A stretch of 64,000 nt of DNA from GWB2-37-7 sp942492835 (GTDB lineage: Bacteria > Bacillota > Clostridia > Lutisporales > Lutisporaceae): positions 744,001-808,000 of the forward strand of contig OW818645.1 in NCBI GenBank assembly GCA_942492835.1. The letters run 5' to 3'. The notes beneath the pieces are model-generated. The model saw nothing but the letters and a program-made list of their open reading frames with translations. It was not told where the DNA came from and searched no databases. Positions 56,323 through 64,000 of the stretch are shown here, piece by piece. Made by a program: the position numbers and the translations under genes. Position 1 is the stretch's first letter. Each line of letters starts with the position of its first letter.

Positions 56323-56709
56323 ATGAAGATACATATAACAAAGGTTAACACCTCTTCAGAAGATGTCATAATATTTTTCTCCAGTGAATACGGTGATGCA
56401 GAAGCCTTTTGGGGCACTAAGCCTATTCCAAAGGCAAATGCTGACTATGAAGTTGAGGTTGATATCACTGATGAGCTGATTTGGGGACAAGATATAAATC
56501 TAAGCAAGGATAAGAAATTTTGCATACGAATGCAAGATGAAATCTATATAACAGGCATATTGGAAAAGGTCTATAAGAATGGATTAGCTGATTTTCGTTT
56601 GGGGAAAAGTCTAGTACAATTAGAGCTTGAAGGTAAGAATATACCTATAGGGGAATATGTTACAATAAAGGCTACAAGCCTTGAAGTATATGAAGTTTAT
56701 AAGGAATAA
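56323..56709 (+). CDS. Hypothetical protein, 128 residues
   Basis: GGAGG precedes the ATG. The protein is soluble and acidic with no signal peptide or membrane helix. It starts MKIHITKVNTSSEDVII and ends in a beta-rich segment. I do not recognise the family. It is monocistronic, lies between the pilus locus and the large surface protein on the opposite strand, and its last codons form part of a terminator stem. Confidence 0.8.
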   Translation: MKIHITKVNTSSEDVIIFFSSEYGDAEAFWGTKPIPKANADYEVEVDITDELIWGQDINLSKDKKFCIRMQDEIYITGILEKVYKNGLADFRLGKSLVQLELEGKNIPIGEYVTIKATSLEVYEVYKE

Positions 56710-56739
56710 GGGCAGCTAATATAGCTGTCCTTATTCCTT
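56701..56739. terminator. Strong bidirectional intrinsic terminator
   Basis: An 18-bp stem with one G-U (AAGGAATAAGGGCAGCTA with TAGCTGTCCTTATTCCTT) is followed by a T-rich tract on the plus strand. It includes the stop codon of the plus-strand gene. Confidence 0.85.
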
Positions 56740-56753
56740 ATACTTAATTTTTT

Positions 56754-59700
56754 CTATCTATTATCCTTTGATTTAATATCATCAAGACAATTTTTGTTCC
56801 AGCTGTATCTGATTACATCGCCCACCTTATATGGAGACTTTTCATTTGTTCGCTCCTTTTTCCACTGGTCATTAGTATAATCAAACTGCAATATACCATT
56901 TTTGTATCCCTTAATAGCGAAGTTTACTATGATATCCTGCTTTAAATTCTCATTTTTTGCCTGTGACTTAGTGGTACCCATTTGAACTGCCCATGCTGTC
57001 CCAGGTATCATATAGTCACCTCTCCAAGTAGCTTCCTCTGCATTTTTTATTTTCTTGTCAGCGCTGGTAAGTATTATTTTCTTCCATGCTGCGTGGCCTC
57101 CCTCACCTACTTTATATACTCGGTGATTGGAATCTTCCCAGTATAATTCTGCTTCATTCCTATTAAATGTATCTGTAGTATAAAATTTCGGTTCAATTAC
57201 TATTGTGTCTGCTATAGCATTAAAATTCTTGCTGTCAATTTCAAATTCAAACTTATAGCCCTTTGTCAGTCCATCAGTTATTCCACCAAAATTTGCTGAA
57301 TCTATAGCCATGCTATTGACAAACATTGGTCTGTCAATGTATTGCTGATACCCCGCACCCCAAACAGAGTTTCTATAATAGCTTTCTAGACCTAATTCAC
57401 GAATCTTTACTACTCTGAAATTATACAGCAGATAATTATTTGGGGTTATTACCTTACATCGCGGATTATAGCTATGCTTGTTTGTTGTAGTTATAGAATT
57501 TCCTGCCTCATCATAACCCGTAATGCTTATTGTCACAGGTTGATTAAACATAAGGGGATAGTTGTTTACAACACTGAATTTGTAGTTCCACTCTCTATTA
57601 TCTTCAGTTGTATTGACTGATATATTATTTATATTATATTTTTGAGTCGTGTTATTAATTGTCATATTAGTTGAAGTTGAACCTATTCCATTAGTGCCTA
57701 CTGTACCATTCTTAAAAATATAATATGTAATACTACCTATTTTCACTTCCAGCTTGTTTGTGTATTTGCTTGTTATTACCTTAAAATCATTTAGCTTCTC
57801 ATGAGCCGTCGTAGGTGAAAGCTCCATACTAGAAGGCACTCCAGCTAGTGCATCAGAAATATATGCTAGCCTTCCGCCCGAGTAGTCCTCCCATATAGGA
57901 GTATATACAGTTACTGGTAGATCTTTATCCTTTGATTGATAACCAACGTTTGAAGTAGCTCTTATCAATAGGTTGATGTTCCCATCAGCTAAATTTGCTG
58001 GTACATTGTATTCAGCTATATTAGTTTTATACAAATATTCTGTTTCACTTGGCATCAATGTCAAGGTTAATGAACTTATAGAAACACCATTAACAAGAAC
58101 CTGTGCAGTGGTTATAGGTATATTGGAATGTATAATCGGTCCACTTGTTTTATCAGGAGAGGTGATAAGCAGAGTTTCACCTGCTGGTATTGTTGTTTCA
58201 CCACGCATTTTTAGAAGTTTTGGTGTTGCTACACCCTCTATTGTTATGTTTGCAGGAGGTACTTGACTTAGATTAATATTCATTACATATGGGTTAGACC
58301 AGGCTTGTTCTACATCCTTTACTAAGTATTCTATTGTGTAATTGCCCCAGGTTAAGTCTGTAGGCAGCTTGTAATTCCATTCTCCTGCATCTTTCCTGTA
58401 TCGTATACTTGTATCAATTATGCCTTTATCTGCTCTTGTATATTGATGATCCAGGTCATATGAGTTGTCTTCAAAGGTTAGCTCGTATAAGCTGGCTACA
58501 GGATCGAACTTCCAGGTCATTGTAGGCTGTGCTATTGGTATTCTATGTACCGCTACTGTAAAATAAGGAATATTAGATGTTCTATTATATTCCTCAAAGT
58601 TTGGATCTGTTGTTGGTTGGTCTTGTATTCTTCGATAAATTGTATATAATCCTACATTTGCAAAGCGATCCTTCTTTGCAGTAGCCCAGCCCGTTGTATC
58701 GCTGTATGTCGTTTGTGTATCAGGCTCTTGTCCTGTTGGGTTGTCATAGTAGTCCTTGTTATGTACATATTGGTATTCTTTGCTTATCAATAAGTCATTT
58801 TCTTCGTCAAAGTCAGACTCACTCAATACAAAAGGTTTGTTTTGAGTAGTTAATAAATCCTCAAAAGGAATAGGATTTTGCTCCGCTATCCACATTATAG
58901 CTTTATTTACTAAGCTCTCAATGCTGCTGCCATCATTTAATATGAAGTAGTCATTTGCTATCTGACTTTGTGAAGCAACATTGCCTATTAATATAATATC
59001 TATATCATTGTTATTATTGACCATATCTAGATCCGCTAGGTTTGCTATGTTTTCGTCAGAAACATATATAGCATATTTCTTATGTGTAGTAACAAAAGGG
59101 GCTGTATAAGGTTGTTTTTCATTTTTATATATAGTACCTGAATAATAGCCTGTATAGTCATGTACCCAATCCATATCGGGAACCCAATAGGTTTCTGTCT
59201 TATATGCTGTTCCTGATTTGGTAGGATTATCTGTGCTTGTGGAGCTTATTAATTTACCATCTTTGTCATATGTTCTCGAGCTTGAACCTGTACCGGATGT
59301 AGAGCCACTATATCCGCCTGAGTCGTAGCTGTATGTAGCTCTGTATTTCTCCCATTCTTTGTATCCTCCATTCGCTAAAGGTGTTGTACCGCTACTGGTA
59401 ATTTCCCAACTATCCTTTGTCATTGTTACAGTCTTAGATAGGGTTCTAGTAGCATAATGTCCGTTATCTTCATAATAGCCATTATCAGACTTGCTTATAA
59501 AATTCAAAGTACCACTATATCCATTGCTTGAGTAGGTCGTTGTTGTAGGTGGATAAGATGTACCGGTATTCCTAGTAGTAGAAGCTGGCTGACTATACTC
59601 ATATGTCTTCAAGTCCCAATTATCTACCTTTGCTATTATATTGGACAATCTCATTGTGTTGTTTATATTCATTCTGTTGTCTTTAATCCAGTTAGTTGAA

Positions 59701-61925
59701 GCACTTTTTAAGTTTTGATCCAGCATAAAAAATACATCTACTTCAGGTCTTACTATAGGTATATCAATATATATTCCTGTCATTGGTATGTAGTTATCTA
59801 CCCAAAACTCACGTTCTACTTTAATTGTCTTTCTGTCCTCTGGTGTTACAAACTCAGGAATAGTCGGATGTCCAAATTCCTCAGTAACTATATTCACAAA
59901 CTTATACTTGCCAAGCTTTGTTGCTGTATAGGATGGAAAGGTAGTTACGTTATTCCAAGTCTGTATGAGCTGATCATAGGTTTCGTTGTTGTCACTGTCA
60001 TACCAAAGCTCAACTATGTTGCTTGCTATTGTATCACCATCTGTGCTAACTGCTTCATATGCATATGCTGATATTTCCTCATTTCTTGCCATTACACTAT
60101 TGTTTAGGTTGCATATGACTGCCGCTGTGTAATCCTCTAATATTGTAAAGGTAACAACATAAGGCTCTGATTTTCTACCCAGTGAATTTGTTACAACTAG
60201 CTCTATTTCATATGTACCAGGCTTTTTACATAGAAAGTCTTTTGATGTAGTGTTTATTTCTTTTAATTTTAGATTGCCAGACTCACCTTTAAGCTCCTTA
60301 AAGCTCCATTCATAATCTGTTATAGGAAACCTGCTGGAAACAAAATCTAGATTACTGTTTAAGCTATTATCTGTTACATTCATTTTTCTGTTTTGAATAT
60401 AGCTGCCTGTCAGCCTGTACTCAGCATTAGGCTTAGTGGGATATATAACGGTGTAGTCTATAGCTTCTAAAGCTTGTCCATCCTTTGTATTCCATACCAT
60501 TCGTATTTGATTTAGCCAAAGTCTTGACTCTCCAAATATGTAATTTCCACTAAAAAACTGTTCTGCATCTATTTGTGTGCCATCAATATATACTTCTCTG
60601 CTCACTATATCAGTTAAATCTGTACTATCAGAAGCAGGAAATTCTATAATGTCATACCACTTATCAGGTATATTAGGGAGTAAATCCACCATAGCAGGCA
60701 ACTCTTTTTCTTCTTCTCCTGCGAAGTTTACAACAATGCTGTCATTGCCGGTATTGGAAATATTCTTGTCATTGTAGGTAACATATGCCGTCCCATATAA
60801 GGTATCTCTAAAGCTCTTACTTTTTATTTCTGACAAAGTATAATTTATTGTTTTTTCAACTGTAGCAATATTATCATAGAAGCTTACCCCTGTTAATATT
60901 TCATCAACATCACTATTGTTATTATCTCTATTAAGCTTTAAAGTCCAGCTTTTAATATCATAACGCGTATATCTATTCGTTCTCTCAATATCGTTTTGAT
61001 AGAAATCTGTATCATTAAGAGTAGCTGTATATCTCACTTTTACAGGAATTATGGCATTTTGTACTGCCATATCATCAGTATCAGTAACTGCTAATTCTGA
61101 TATAGGAGTCAATATCTCCATATTAAGTGTTACAGTAGTTGGAATTTTAGTTACAGGTCGAACCGAAAAGGTTTGATACCTTGTACCGTTTTCGGTTTTA
61201 TGCCACATTCTACCTTCACCTGGGTGAGTTGAAGATGGAGGAGAAAGAACGTTTATGAAGTTGTATTTTTGATTATTTTCATCTGCACTAGCTGATGCAC
61301 CACTTATGTTTAAGCCATTTGTTATTTCGAATTCTCTTGCTGTATTGCCTATCCATTCTTGTGTTTTTGTGTTACCTCTAATTGCACTATCATTATAAAA
61401 TGAGATTTTAGGTTTGTCTTTTGTAACTGATTTATTTATCCAAGGCATATATAGCCAGCTGTTTTCTTCCAAAGGATCAGTAATTTTAAAATCATTAATA
61501 AAGTTTACATTGGTATACTTATTGCCTGACTTATCAAAACCATGATAACGATATTCCCCTGTACCATTTTTATAATATCCGTCTGCATATTTATTTCCTT
61601 GCTCATCCTGTGTTCCAGTTTTAAAAGTATTAATGCTACTATTTATACTTTTATAGTTACCATATACTACAATATGCTTATCATGCCAAAGCTTATAGTT
61701 TAATGGATAACTATTACATGTTGGTATAGTTCCAGGTGGAAGCTGGCTTTGTATTTTTGAAAATAGTTCTACATCATCAAAGTAGAACTCAGCTATATCA
61801 CAGCTATCATATTTTACATGAGTAGAAGAATTCATATCAGCGTATATCTGAGATATACATGGCATTACAGTAGAACATATTAAGACAATAACCAATATTA
61901 CCGATAAATATTTAATATGTCTCAA
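56754..61925 (-). CDS. Large secreted surface protein, 1,723 residues
   Basis: TTG start with AGAAGGTG upstream; signal peptide YLSVILVIVLICSTVMPC. Most of the protein is beta-rich, with PKD/Ig-like stretches (GTYEIELVVTNSLGRKSEPY; LGKYKFVNIVTEEFGH). Around residues 730-1010 there is a part that could be a vWA-like fold (VDVFFMLDQNLKSA ... KYAIYVSDENIANL) split by a Ser/Thr/Tyr/Gly-rich insert of about 200 residues. The MIDAS motif DxSxS is not present. No sortase or SLH anchor is visible. It is followed in transcription order from an SLH protein gene 16 bp upstream, so the two may act together on the cell surface. Confidence 0.85.
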   Translation of the reverse strand: MRHIKYLSVILVIVLICSTVMPCISQIYADMNSSTHVKYDSCDIAEFYFDDVELFSKIQSQLPPGTIPTCNSYPLNYKLWHDKHIVVYGNYKSINSSINTFKTGTQDEQGNKYADGYYKNGTGEYRYHGFDKSGNKYTNVNFINDFKITDPLEENSWLYMPWINKSVTKDKPKISFYNDSAIRGNTKTQEWIGNTAREFEITNGLNISGASASADENNQKYNFINVLSPPSSTHPGEGRMWHKTENGTRYQTFSVRPVTKIPTTVTLNMEILTPISELAVTDTDDMAVQNAIIPVKVRYTATLNDTDFYQNDIERTNRYTRYDIKSWTLKLNRDNNNSDVDEILTGVSFYDNIATVEKTINYTLSEIKSKSFRDTLYGTAYVTYNDKNISNTGNDSIVVNFAGEEEKELPAMVDLLPNIPDKWYDIIEFPASDSTDLTDIVSREVYIDGTQIDAEQFFSGNYIFGESRLWLNQIRMVWNTKDGQALEAIDYTVIYPTKPNAEYRLTGSYIQNRKMNVTDNSLNSNLDFVSSRFPITDYEWSFKELKGESGNLKLKEINTTSKDFLCKKPGTYEIELVVTNSLGRKSEPYVVTFTILEDYTAAVICNLNNSVMARNEEISAYAYEAVSTDGDTIASNIVELWYDSDNNETYDQLIQTWNNVTTFPSYTATKLGKYKFVNIVTEEFGHPTIPEFVTPEDRKTIKVEREFWVDNYIPMTGIYIDIPIVRPEVDVFFMLDQNLKSASTNWIKDNRMNINNTMRLSNIIAKVDNWDLKTYEYSQPASTTRNTGTSYPPTTTTYSSNGYSGTLNFISKSDNGYYEDNGHYATRTLSKTVTMTKDSWEITSSGTTPLANGGYKEWEKYRATYSYDSGGYSGSTSGTGSSSRTYDKDGKLISSTSTDNPTKSGTAYKTETYWVPDMDWVHDYTGYYSGTIYKNEKQPYTAPFVTTHKKYAIYVSDENIANLADLDMVNNNNDIDIILIGNVASQSQIANDYFILNDGSSIESLVNKAIMWIAEQNPIPFEDLLTTQNKPFVLSESDFDEENDLLISKEYQYVHNKDYYDNPTGQEPDTQTTYSDTTGWATAKKDRFANVGLYTIYRRIQDQPTTDPNFEEYNRTSNIPYFTVAVHRIPIAQPTMTWKFDPVASLYELTFEDNSYDLDHQYTRADKGIIDTSIRYRKDAGEWNYKLPTDLTWGNYTIEYLVKDVEQAWSNPYVMNINLSQVPPANITIEGVATPKLLKMRGETTIPAGETLLITSPDKTSGPIIHSNIPITTAQVLVNGVSISSLTLTLMPSETEYLYKTNIAEYNVPANLADGNINLLIRATSNVGYQSKDKDLPVTVYTPIWEDYSGGRLAYISDALAGVPSSMELSPTTAHEKLNDFKVITSKYTNKLEVKIGSITYYIFKNGTVGTNGIGSTSTNMTINNTTQKYNINNISVNTTEDNREWNYKFSVVNNYPLMFNQPVTISITGYDEAGNSITTTNKHSYNPRCKVITPNNYLLYNFRVVKIRELGLESYYRNSVWGAGYQQYIDRPMFVNSMAIDSANFGGITDGLTKGYKFEFEIDSKNFNAIADTIVIEPKFYTTDTFNRNEAELYWEDSNHRVYKVGEGGHAAWKKIILTSADKKIKNAEEATWRGDYMIPGTAWAVQMGTTKSQAKNENLKQDIIVNFAIKGYKNGILQFDYTNDQWKKERTNEKSPYKVGDVIRYSWNKNCLDDIKSKDNR

Positions 61926-61941
61926 TTTATCACCTTCTTGT

Positions 61942-63084
61942 TTATTTTACTTTTTTATATATATTAAATACAAATCCACCGCTATAATCCGGTCTGTATA
62001 TGTTTACCTTTCTATTATTAAAGGTATAATTTGTATCTGATATTTTAACTGTTCCATGTACACCTTCCTCTATATACTTATTAAATACTCCAATTGCTTT
62101 TTGATAGTCTTGTCCAAATAAATATTTGAAAGCTTCAGCCATTGCTTCAGTATGGATATCTTTTACTTTTGAAGAATCATACACATTTATTGAGTATGTT
62201 GGTACAATGTTATCGTTACGCCCAAGGTCTATGTGCAATGACATACGCATATTAAAATCACTTTGTTTAAAACTTTTCTCGCTATCAAAAAATCCACTAC
62301 AAATATAATCAACTGATGGAGAGTAAATAACATCATACCAACCTTTACTTTTGCCCATAGAATTCTGCATTAAATAAGCCAGCCCAATTTCTTCCTTCTT
62401 ATCAGGTCTTGATATAATATATTTCATCCCAGAATAAGTATTATACAATATAATGGCATGTCCATCTTCAGGATCAAATGGCTTCCTCTTTGCTTTGTCC
62501 ATAATTCTCATAACAACAGTACACATTTCAGCTCTAGTCAAAGTACCTTTTGGATTAAATAGGGCATTCGGATTCCCCTCCATTAAACCAATTCTATATG
62601 CATCAATTACATATTGTTTATTCAAATTATCTATTTTTGTAAAATCCTTAATGTTCGCACGTATAAGCTCATCATATTCTTGTGAAGGCTTTTCTTCTTT
62701 ATTCATTACTGCTAACACCGCAATCTTTGCAACCTGTTCCCTTGTCAAGGGTGCTACCATATTAGGGAATTCGCCTTCTGCTATCAAGCGTATTTCCAAA
62801 GCTTTATTGACATAGTTTTCATACCACACAAAATGTCCACTTTCCAGCTTATATCCTAGTCCCAAGGTTGCCAATTTTAGAAACTCAGCTACATTTACAG
62901 GATTATTTGGCTTATATGTACCATCCGGATAGCCCCCTATATAGCGTAGGTTATACAAATAAGTAATATTATTCTTTGCCCAATGCTTACTAATATCCTT
63001 TAATATAGGTTCAGCTGCATTTAACACAGTAAAACTGCTAATAAATATTGAAATTATTAAAATTGCACATAAAAGTTTTTTCAT
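61942..63084 (-). CDS. S-layer homology (SLH) domain protein
   Basis: 380 residues with a signal peptide (LLCAILIISIFISSFTVLNA). Three SLH repeats fill residues ~30-205: DISKHWAKNNITYLYNLRYI then GYPDGTYKPNNPVNVAEFL; the second has LTREQVAKIAVLAV; the third has NPNALFNPKGTLTRAEMCTVV. The C-terminal 170 residues are of unknown function. SLH domains bind pyruvylated secondary cell-wall polymer. Confidence 0.92.
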   Translation of the reverse strand: MKKLLCAILIISIFISSFTVLNAAEPILKDISKHWAKNNITYLYNLRYIGGYPDGTYKPNNPVNVAEFLKLATLGLGYKLESGHFVWYENYVNKALEIRLIAEGEFPNMVAPLTREQVAKIAVLAVMNKEEKPSQEYDELIRANIKDFTKIDNLNKQYVIDAYRIGLMEGNPNALFNPKGTLTRAEMCTVVMRIMDKAKRKPFDPEDGHAIILYNTYSGMKYIISRPDKKEEIGLAYLMQNSMGKSKGWYDVIYSPSVDYICSGFFDSEKSFKQSDFNMRMSLHIDLGRNDNIVPTYSINVYDSSKVKDIHTEAMAEAFKYLFGQDYQKAIGVFNKYIEEGVHGTVKISDTNYTFNNRKVNIYRPDYSGGFVFNIYKKVK

Positions 63085-63105
63085 TGACTATCCCTCTACT
63101 TTCTA

Positions 63106-63876
63106 TTATTTATTTCCTCTGTAAATCTCAGTTCCGCCTAAAGCAAAAGCATAAAACTTTTCTTTATTATATGGATTCAAAGTAGCCAGTGGCATACCCT
63201 CAACCATTACTATAAAGCTTATACCGCTAATATTCTCAGTCATCTCAGAGTCATTTGGTGAGATGTTTACAGCATAATTATAATTGCTTTCAGCGTTCTC
63301 GCGAGTACTTAGAAACTCGTTTAGCTTATGCCTTATAAAATTATTAATCAAAGCTTCCCTTACTTCAGGTTCTATTCCAAAATCCACATCTATGCCCCAT
63401 TCACCGGTAGCGACTTTTTTTACCTGATCTGACATTGTAAATAAATACAATGTGCCTTTGTATTCTATCTCATATTCTATTTCATAAGTCCAATTATCAT
63501 GAACGTCTGCAATCATAAGCTTATCAAAGCCTGCTATTGCTTTCATAGGAATATATCTCTTAATATTCTCCTGTGCTTCTACATCATTTTCTATTCCAAG
63601 GTTCCTATAGAAAACCCTATAGAACCATTCAAGAGCAATATCTTTATCTATAATTATATTATTAGAATTCTGCTCCTTATCTCCAAAGCCCATACTAGTT
63701 TGCTCTAAGCTATCTTCATCGCTATAGGGTATCGCTCTAGCAGCAGAGCTAACTCCTGCATCTAAAGCTCTCTTATATCTATCCTTCATTATATCCAAAT
63801 GATCTACACCCTTACCTATATAAATAATAGGTGTAAAAAATGCTAGGAATATCAATATCCATAAAATCCATTTCAT
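63106..63876 (-). CDS. Membrane-anchored protein, TadE/G-like N terminus
   Basis: 256 residues. One N-terminal membrane helix (WILWILIFLAFFTPIIYIG) is followed by DRYKRALDAGVSSAARAI, resembling the post-helix segment of TadE/TadG-like proteins. The remaining extracellular part has no motif I recognise. GGAG precedes the ATG. It lies 21 bp upstream of the SLH gene in the same transcript, suggesting a link with the pilus or surface machinery. Confidence 0.75.
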   Translation of the reverse strand: MKWILWILIFLAFFTPIIYIGKGVDHLDIMKDRYKRALDAGVSSAARAIPYSDEDSLEQTSMGFGDKEQNSNNIIIDKDIALEWFYRVFYRNLGIENDVEAQENIKRYIPMKAIAGFDKLMIADVHDNWTYEIEYEIEYKGTLYLFTMSDQVKKVATGEWGIDVDFGIEPEVREALINNFIRHKLNEFLSTRENAESNYNYAVNISPNDSEMTENISGISFIVMVEGMPLATLNPYNKEKFYAFALGGTEIYRGNK

Positions 63877-63896
63877 ATAAATTTTTCACTCCAAAA

Positions 63897-64000
63897 TTAC
63901 CAAATATAGCTACTAGCTTTACCAAACAAGCAAAATTCATAGCTCCTACCAGTCCCAGTAGGTGTACCAAATACACTGTACTCATACATTACACTAACAG
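63897..64000 (-). CDS. Partial CDS, C-terminal end of an upstream gene
   Basis: The last 33 codons of a minus-strand frame entering from the right edge; it reads ...MYEYSVFGTPTGTGRSYEF and ends FGKASSYIW-stop. The next gene starts 20 bp later. Too short for a family call. Confidence 0.5.
   Translation of the reverse strand, partial: VSVMYEYSVFGTPTGTGRSYEFCLFGKASSYIW

Noticed and set aside
1..64000. CRISPR arrays, insertion sequences or prophage genes
   Set aside because: No regularly spaced direct repeats with spacers, no transposase or integrase motifs and no phage structural genes were seen.

Overview
The window is low-GC, AT-rich bacterial DNA with gene families and order typical of the class Clostridia (Bacillota): a dnaG-rpoD-trmK-nif3 macromolecular-synthesis block, strong GGAGG ribosome sites, split transketolase, BioY, S-layer homology domains and a type A RNase P RNA. 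No species can be named from the sequence alone. No insertion sequence, phage gene or CRISPR array was seen.

The left half (about 1-32,200, all transcribed right to left) is one large biosynthetic locus that runs off the left edge. In transcription order: a free acyl carrier protein with an NSL motif, an FkbH-like HAD glyceryl transferase, an acyl-CoA dehydrogenase, electron-transfer flavoprotein beta and alpha, an FtsX/MacB-type ABC permease and ATPase, a fatty acyl-AMP ligase fused to a KS-AT-DH-KR-ACP polyketide synthase, a stand-alone KS-AT protein, an NRPS with ACP-aminotransferase-C-A-T-E, and an NRPS with C-A-T-C-A-T-E that is cut by the window. The logic resembles iturin/mycosubtilin-type beta-amino lipopeptide synthesis. 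It differs by having an extra reducing PKS module without enoyl reductase, a separate KS-AT with an atypical AT motif, and a dedicated extender-unit subcluster that lacks the usual hydroxyacyl dehydrogenase. Predicted product class (inference): a lipopeptide starting with a beta-amino, gamma,delta-unsaturated and possibly alpha-hydroxylated fatty acid, with at least three amino acids, two of them epimerised.

About 32,190-33,430 has no convincing gene. It holds a candidate promoter embedded in five degenerate 20-bp repeats, a possible short ORF, and a hairpin leader in front of the carrier protein.

From 33,400 to about 48,400 is core genome: a VOC-family protein, rnpB, nif3-like, trmK, a 58-residue small protein, tRNA-Met(CAT) and tRNA-Asn, rpoD, dnaG, a YaiI-family gene, a dGTPase-like HD protein, an ArsR-type regulator, an RsuA-type pseudouridine synthase, an iron alcohol dehydrogenase, mscL with a C-terminal zinc ribbon, split transketolase, bioY under a BirA-type operator, and a DUF192 gene. 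Three copies of a 42-nt palindromic element lie in intergenic gaps here and in the pilus locus.

From 48,400 to 56,000 is a Tad (Flp) pilus locus: two pilins, TadE, a TadG-like protein, a CpaB-like SAF protein, a receiver-CpaE fusion, TadA ATPase, TadB and TadC. No prepilin peptidase gene is present. To the right are an unknown small gene, a 1,723-residue secreted repeat-type protein, an SLH protein, and two membrane or pseudopilin-like genes that probably form a cell-surface group with the pilus.
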